Shown here one piece after another: positions 6,101-7,983 of a DNA stretch of 7,983 nt; position 1 is the first letter of the stretch, and every line of letters starts with the position of its first letter. Where the stretch lies: positions 1-7,983 of the forward strand of contig JALVXE010000168.1 in assembly GCA_027038385.1 (NCBI GenBank), in the 5' to 3' direction. The DNA is from Thermotogaceae bacterium (GTDB lineage Bacteria; Thermotogota; Thermotogae; Thermotogales; Thermotogaceae). The notes under the pieces are model-generated. The model worked only from the letters and a program-made list of their open reading frames with translations, did not search any database and was not told the origin of the DNA. Both the position numbers and the translations under genes were made by a program.

Positions 6101-7326
6101 TCGTCAAACCTTTCAAAGGACTGCGTCCAAGAAGGGAAATGGTCACGGAAATAGCCGTCAAGCCGTACGATGTCGTTGATGAAGAGGAAGTCAGAGAAAC
6201 CGTTGCAGAGCATCCTTACAGCTTCTTCCGCGTGACAAGGCCGGAAGTGAATTTCGAGGAAAAGGTTGACACACAATCTGAAGAGGTTCTCAAATCTGCG
6301 CGGAAAGCCCTCGAAGAGCTCATGGAAAGCGGCTATATGATTCAAGATGAAGAAGACTACTTGTACGTCTACAGGCTGGAGTACAAAGGACACGTTCAGA
6401 CAGGACTGGTGGCCACCTTCTCGGTAGATGAATACGTCCAGGGCAAGATAAAAAAACACGAACTCACACGTGAGAAAAAAGAGGATGAGAGGGCCAAGCA
6501 CGTTTACTACGTCAGAGCCCATACGGGGCCGGTATACCTAACATACAAATCGGATCCAGAGGTTAACAAAACATTCGAAGACGTGGATGGTGATCCAGAG
6601 TACGACTTTGTCTTCGAAGATGTCAGGCACACGTTCTACGTTATAAAGGACAAAGAAAAGATATCGGAAATAGTGAAGGCTTTCGAAAGGATAGACTCTC
6701 TTTACATAGCTGACGGGCACCACAGAGCCGCAGCCGCTGCGAGAGCTAGAAACTGGTTTAAAGAAGAAAACGAAAGTCACAGTGGGAATGAAGAGTACAA
6801 CTTCTTCCTTGCCGTTGTATTCCCTCACGACAAGCTCAAAGTCTACGAGTACAACCGCGTTGTGAAAGATTTGAGAGGTATGACCGACGAGGAATTCTTA
6901 GAGAAACTTTCGGAGAAATTCGAAGTCAAAGAGGCCTATAGAAAACCCTACAGACCTGAAAGAGTACACGAATTTGGAGTTTACCTTGGAGATGGGAAAT
7001 GGTACGTTCTCACTCCAAAAACGGTGGAAGAAAAAGATCCTGTCAGGAGTCTGGATGTGTCGATACTCCAGGATGAGATACTCTCGCCAATTCTGGGAAT
7101 AGGGAATCCAAGGACGGACCCGAGAATAGATTTCGTACCAGCTGTGAATGGGCTCGGTGAGCTCGTGAAGTACGTTGATGAGAAAGGCTGGAAGGTCGGC
7201 TTCGCCCTCCATCCAACGCCACTCGAGGCGATTATGAAAATTGCAGATGAGGGAAAAGTCGTTCCTCCAAAGTCAACTTGGTTTCATCCAAAGCTTCATA
7301 GCGGGCTCGTCGTACATCTGATATGA
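6097..7326 (+). CDS. DUF1015 family protein of unknown function (COG4198-like)
   Basis: This 409-residue soluble protein belongs by sequence to the DUF1015 family, which has no established function that I can state. Visible hallmarks are VKPYDVVDEEEVRE near the start (21-34) followed by PYSFFRVTRPE (40-50), KKHELTR (119-125), the central LYIADGHHRAAAAA (202-215), FPHDKLKVYEYNRVV (242-256), and the C-terminal PPKSTWFHPKLHSGL (390-404). There is no signal peptide or membrane segment, so it is probably cytoplasmic. DGHHR preceded by a hydrophobic strand and followed by an Ala-rich helix recalls the equivalent box in ParB, sulfiredoxin and the archaeal free serine kinase SerK; this suggests, but does not prove, a nucleotide-binding or phosphotransfer fold. 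The ATG overlaps the rng stop by four bases, with a G-rich ribosome site (GGGGGGAAG) about 5 nt upstream. It is the last gene of the block, and its TGA forms the base of the terminator hairpin. Confidence 0.85.
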   Translation: MIVKPFKGLRPRREMVTEIAVKPYDVVDEEEVRETVAEHPYSFFRVTRPEVNFEEKVDTQSEEVLKSARKALEELMESGYMIQDEEDYLYVYRLEYKGHVQTGLVATFSVDEYVQGKIKKHELTREKKEDERAKHVYYVRAHTGPVYLTYKSDPEVNKTFEDVDGDPEYDFVFEDVRHTFYVIKDKEKISEIVKAFERIDSLYIADGHHRAAAAARARNWFKEENESHSGNEEYNFFLAVVFPHDKLKVYEYNRVVKDLRGMTDEEFLEKLSEKFEVKEAYRKPYRPERVHEFGVYLGDGKWYVLTPKTVEEKDPVRSLDVSILQDEILSPILGIGNPRTDPRIDFVPAVNGLGELVKYVDEKGWKVGFALHPTPLEAIMKIADEGKVVPPKSTWFHPKLHSGLVVHLI

Positions 7327-7349
7327 AGCGGGGCTTGAGCCCCGCTTCA
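7324..7349. terminator. Bidirectional hairpin between convergent genes, containing both stop codons
   Basis: A perfect inverted repeat has an 11-bp stem (7324-7334 with 7339-7349) and a TTGA loop; the core is GCGGGGC/GCCCCGC. The base of the stem is formed by the DUF1015 stop (TGA, 7324-7326) on the plus strand and the mcp stop (TGA on the minus strand, 7347-7349). Neither side has a clear U-tract, so it is not a textbook intrinsic terminator. It may work with Rho or act as a 3'-end stabiliser for both transcripts. Confidence 0.75.
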
Positions 7350-7983
7350 GACCTTGTACATCTTCAAAAGATTTTCTAGGTTTGTTGAGAGTTCTGACAG
7401 CTTCTCCCCATTCTTTGAAAGTTCCTTGGCCATCTTTGAGATCTCCTCCATATCTTCCGTCATCATGGATATCTTCTCACTTATGTCGATCACAGAGCGT
7501 GATGCGTTGTCCATCGCAGATGCCATCTCCTCACTTGCGGCTCCTTGTTCCTGAGAAGTCGCCGCCAGGTTTTCAACCATAGTCCTGACTTCTTCGACTT
7601 TCTCACCTATGACGTTGAATTTCTCTTTAACATCTTCCACCCTTTTTTGGGCCTCTTTTATGCTCTCCACCGTTTCTTCTGTGGATTCCTTAGCCCTTAT
7701 AGAGCCATCCTTCATATCGTTCAATATCTTCGATATATCTTCGGTTGCCTTCCTTGACTCTTCAGCTAGTTTTCTTATCTCATCGGCAACTACGGCGAAA
7801 CCTTTTCCAGCTTCGCCAGCTCTCGCGGCCTCTATAGCCGCGTTAAGAGCCAAGAGGTTCGTTTGCTCGGCTATGCTACTTATGGTCTCCACTATGCTTC
7901 CGATGTTCTCCGCTTTTTTGGCAACTTCGGAAACGACGTTGGATGTATCAATCGCCTTTTGAACGACTATCTCCATATCCTTT
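7347..7983 (-). CDS. Methyl-accepting chemotaxis protein, C-terminal signalling domain (5' end beyond window)
   Basis: Only the C-terminal ~211 residues are visible; the frame stays open to the right edge, so sensor domain, membrane helices and HAMP cannot be judged. Residue numbers here count from the Met codon at 7974-7976. The hairpin tip that binds CheA and CheW is unmistakable: EQTNLLALNAAIEAARAG (37-54) then EAGKGFAVVADEIRKLAEES (55-74). About 150 residues of coiled-coil return arm follow, roughly 22 heptads, which fits the 44-heptad receptor class described for Thermotoga. Methylation-site patterns (small-small-x-x-E/Q-E/Q-x-x-small-small) occur at 139-148 and 145-154, around Glu143-Gln144 and Glu149-Glu150. 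The C-terminus is LLKMYKV, with no CheR/CheB-tethering pentapeptide like NWETF. The role is transmitting a ligand signal to CheA to control flagellar rotation; the ligand is unknown. It is convergent with the preceding operon and not part of it. Confidence 0.95.
   Translation of the reverse strand, partial: KDMEIVVQKAIDTSNVVSEVAKKAENIGSIVETISSIAEQTNLLALNAAIEAARAGEAGKGFAVVADEIRKLAEESRKATEDISKILNDMKDGSIRAKESTEETVESIKEAQKRVEDVKEKFNVIGEKVEEVRTMVENLAATSQEQGAASEEMASAMDNASRSVIDISEKISMMTEDMEEISKMAKELSKNGEKLSELSTNLENLLKMYKV

Noticed and set aside
6070..6522. 150-codon open frame on the minus strand opposite the start of the DUF1015 gene
   Set aside because: It lies wholly over rng/DUF1015 coding sequence, resembles no family I recognise, and its composition is what an antisense frame of a charged protein gives.
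7609..7962. 117-codon Ser/Ala/Phe-rich open frame on the plus strand opposite mcp
   Set aside because: It is the mirror of the regular Glu/Ala-rich coiled coil of the receptor; low complexity, no sign of independent coding.
1..7983. CRISPR array, tRNA/rRNA, insertion sequence or phage genes
   Set aside because: I saw no spaced direct repeats, no structural RNA signatures, and no transposase or integrase motifs; core genes fill nearly the whole window.

Overview
The window reads as chromosomal DNA from a Thermotogota bacterium (Thermotoga/Pseudothermotoga-like), probably a thermophile. This rests on the protein sequences: HslV, HslU, the long hibernation factor and RNase G look closest to Thermotoga versions from memory. 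It also fits the Glu/Lys/Arg-rich proteins, heavy use of AGA/AGG and ATA codons, frequent TTG starts with strong Shine-Dalgarno sites, and very tight gene packing. No database search was possible, so genus is not resolved.

Layout. Positions 2-352 (+) hold the end of a membrane protein gene cut by the left window edge. It looks like the N-terminal part of an RbsC-type sugar ABC permease joined in frame to the C-terminal tail of a sodium/calcium-exchanger-type protein. Six intact genes follow on the same strand with gaps of at most 25 nt or small overlaps: hslV (359-886), hslU (886-2271), glmS (2287-4104), long-form hpf (4130-4675), RNase G-type rng (4685-6100) and a DUF1015-family gene (6097-7326). 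A perfect 11-bp hairpin (7324-7349) closes the block and forms the whole boundary with a convergent chemotaxis receptor gene, mcp, on the minus strand (7347-7983, N-terminus beyond the right edge). There is no gene-free stretch longer than 25 nt.

How the genes fit together. HslV and HslU form a two-component ATP-dependent protease. GlmS makes glucosamine-6-phosphate for cell-wall and other amino-sugar synthesis. Long HPF dimerises idle ribosomes, and RNase G processes rRNA and decays mRNA. The DUF1015 protein has no established role, but its DGHHR motif recalls the ParB/sulfiredoxin/SerK fold. Spacing and overlapping stop/start signals suggest one translationally coupled operon mixing proteolysis, precursor supply, ribosome hibernation and RNA turnover. 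Three of the six complete genes start with TTG; for glmS and hpf the start that fits family and Shine-Dalgarno evidence lies inside the longest open frame.

Most of the window is ordinary core gene content. The points most worth a second look are the hybrid membrane ORF at the left edge, the DUF1015 protein beside hpf-rng, the stop-codon-sharing terminator hairpin, and the HslV that must be processed at an internal Gly-Thr bond.
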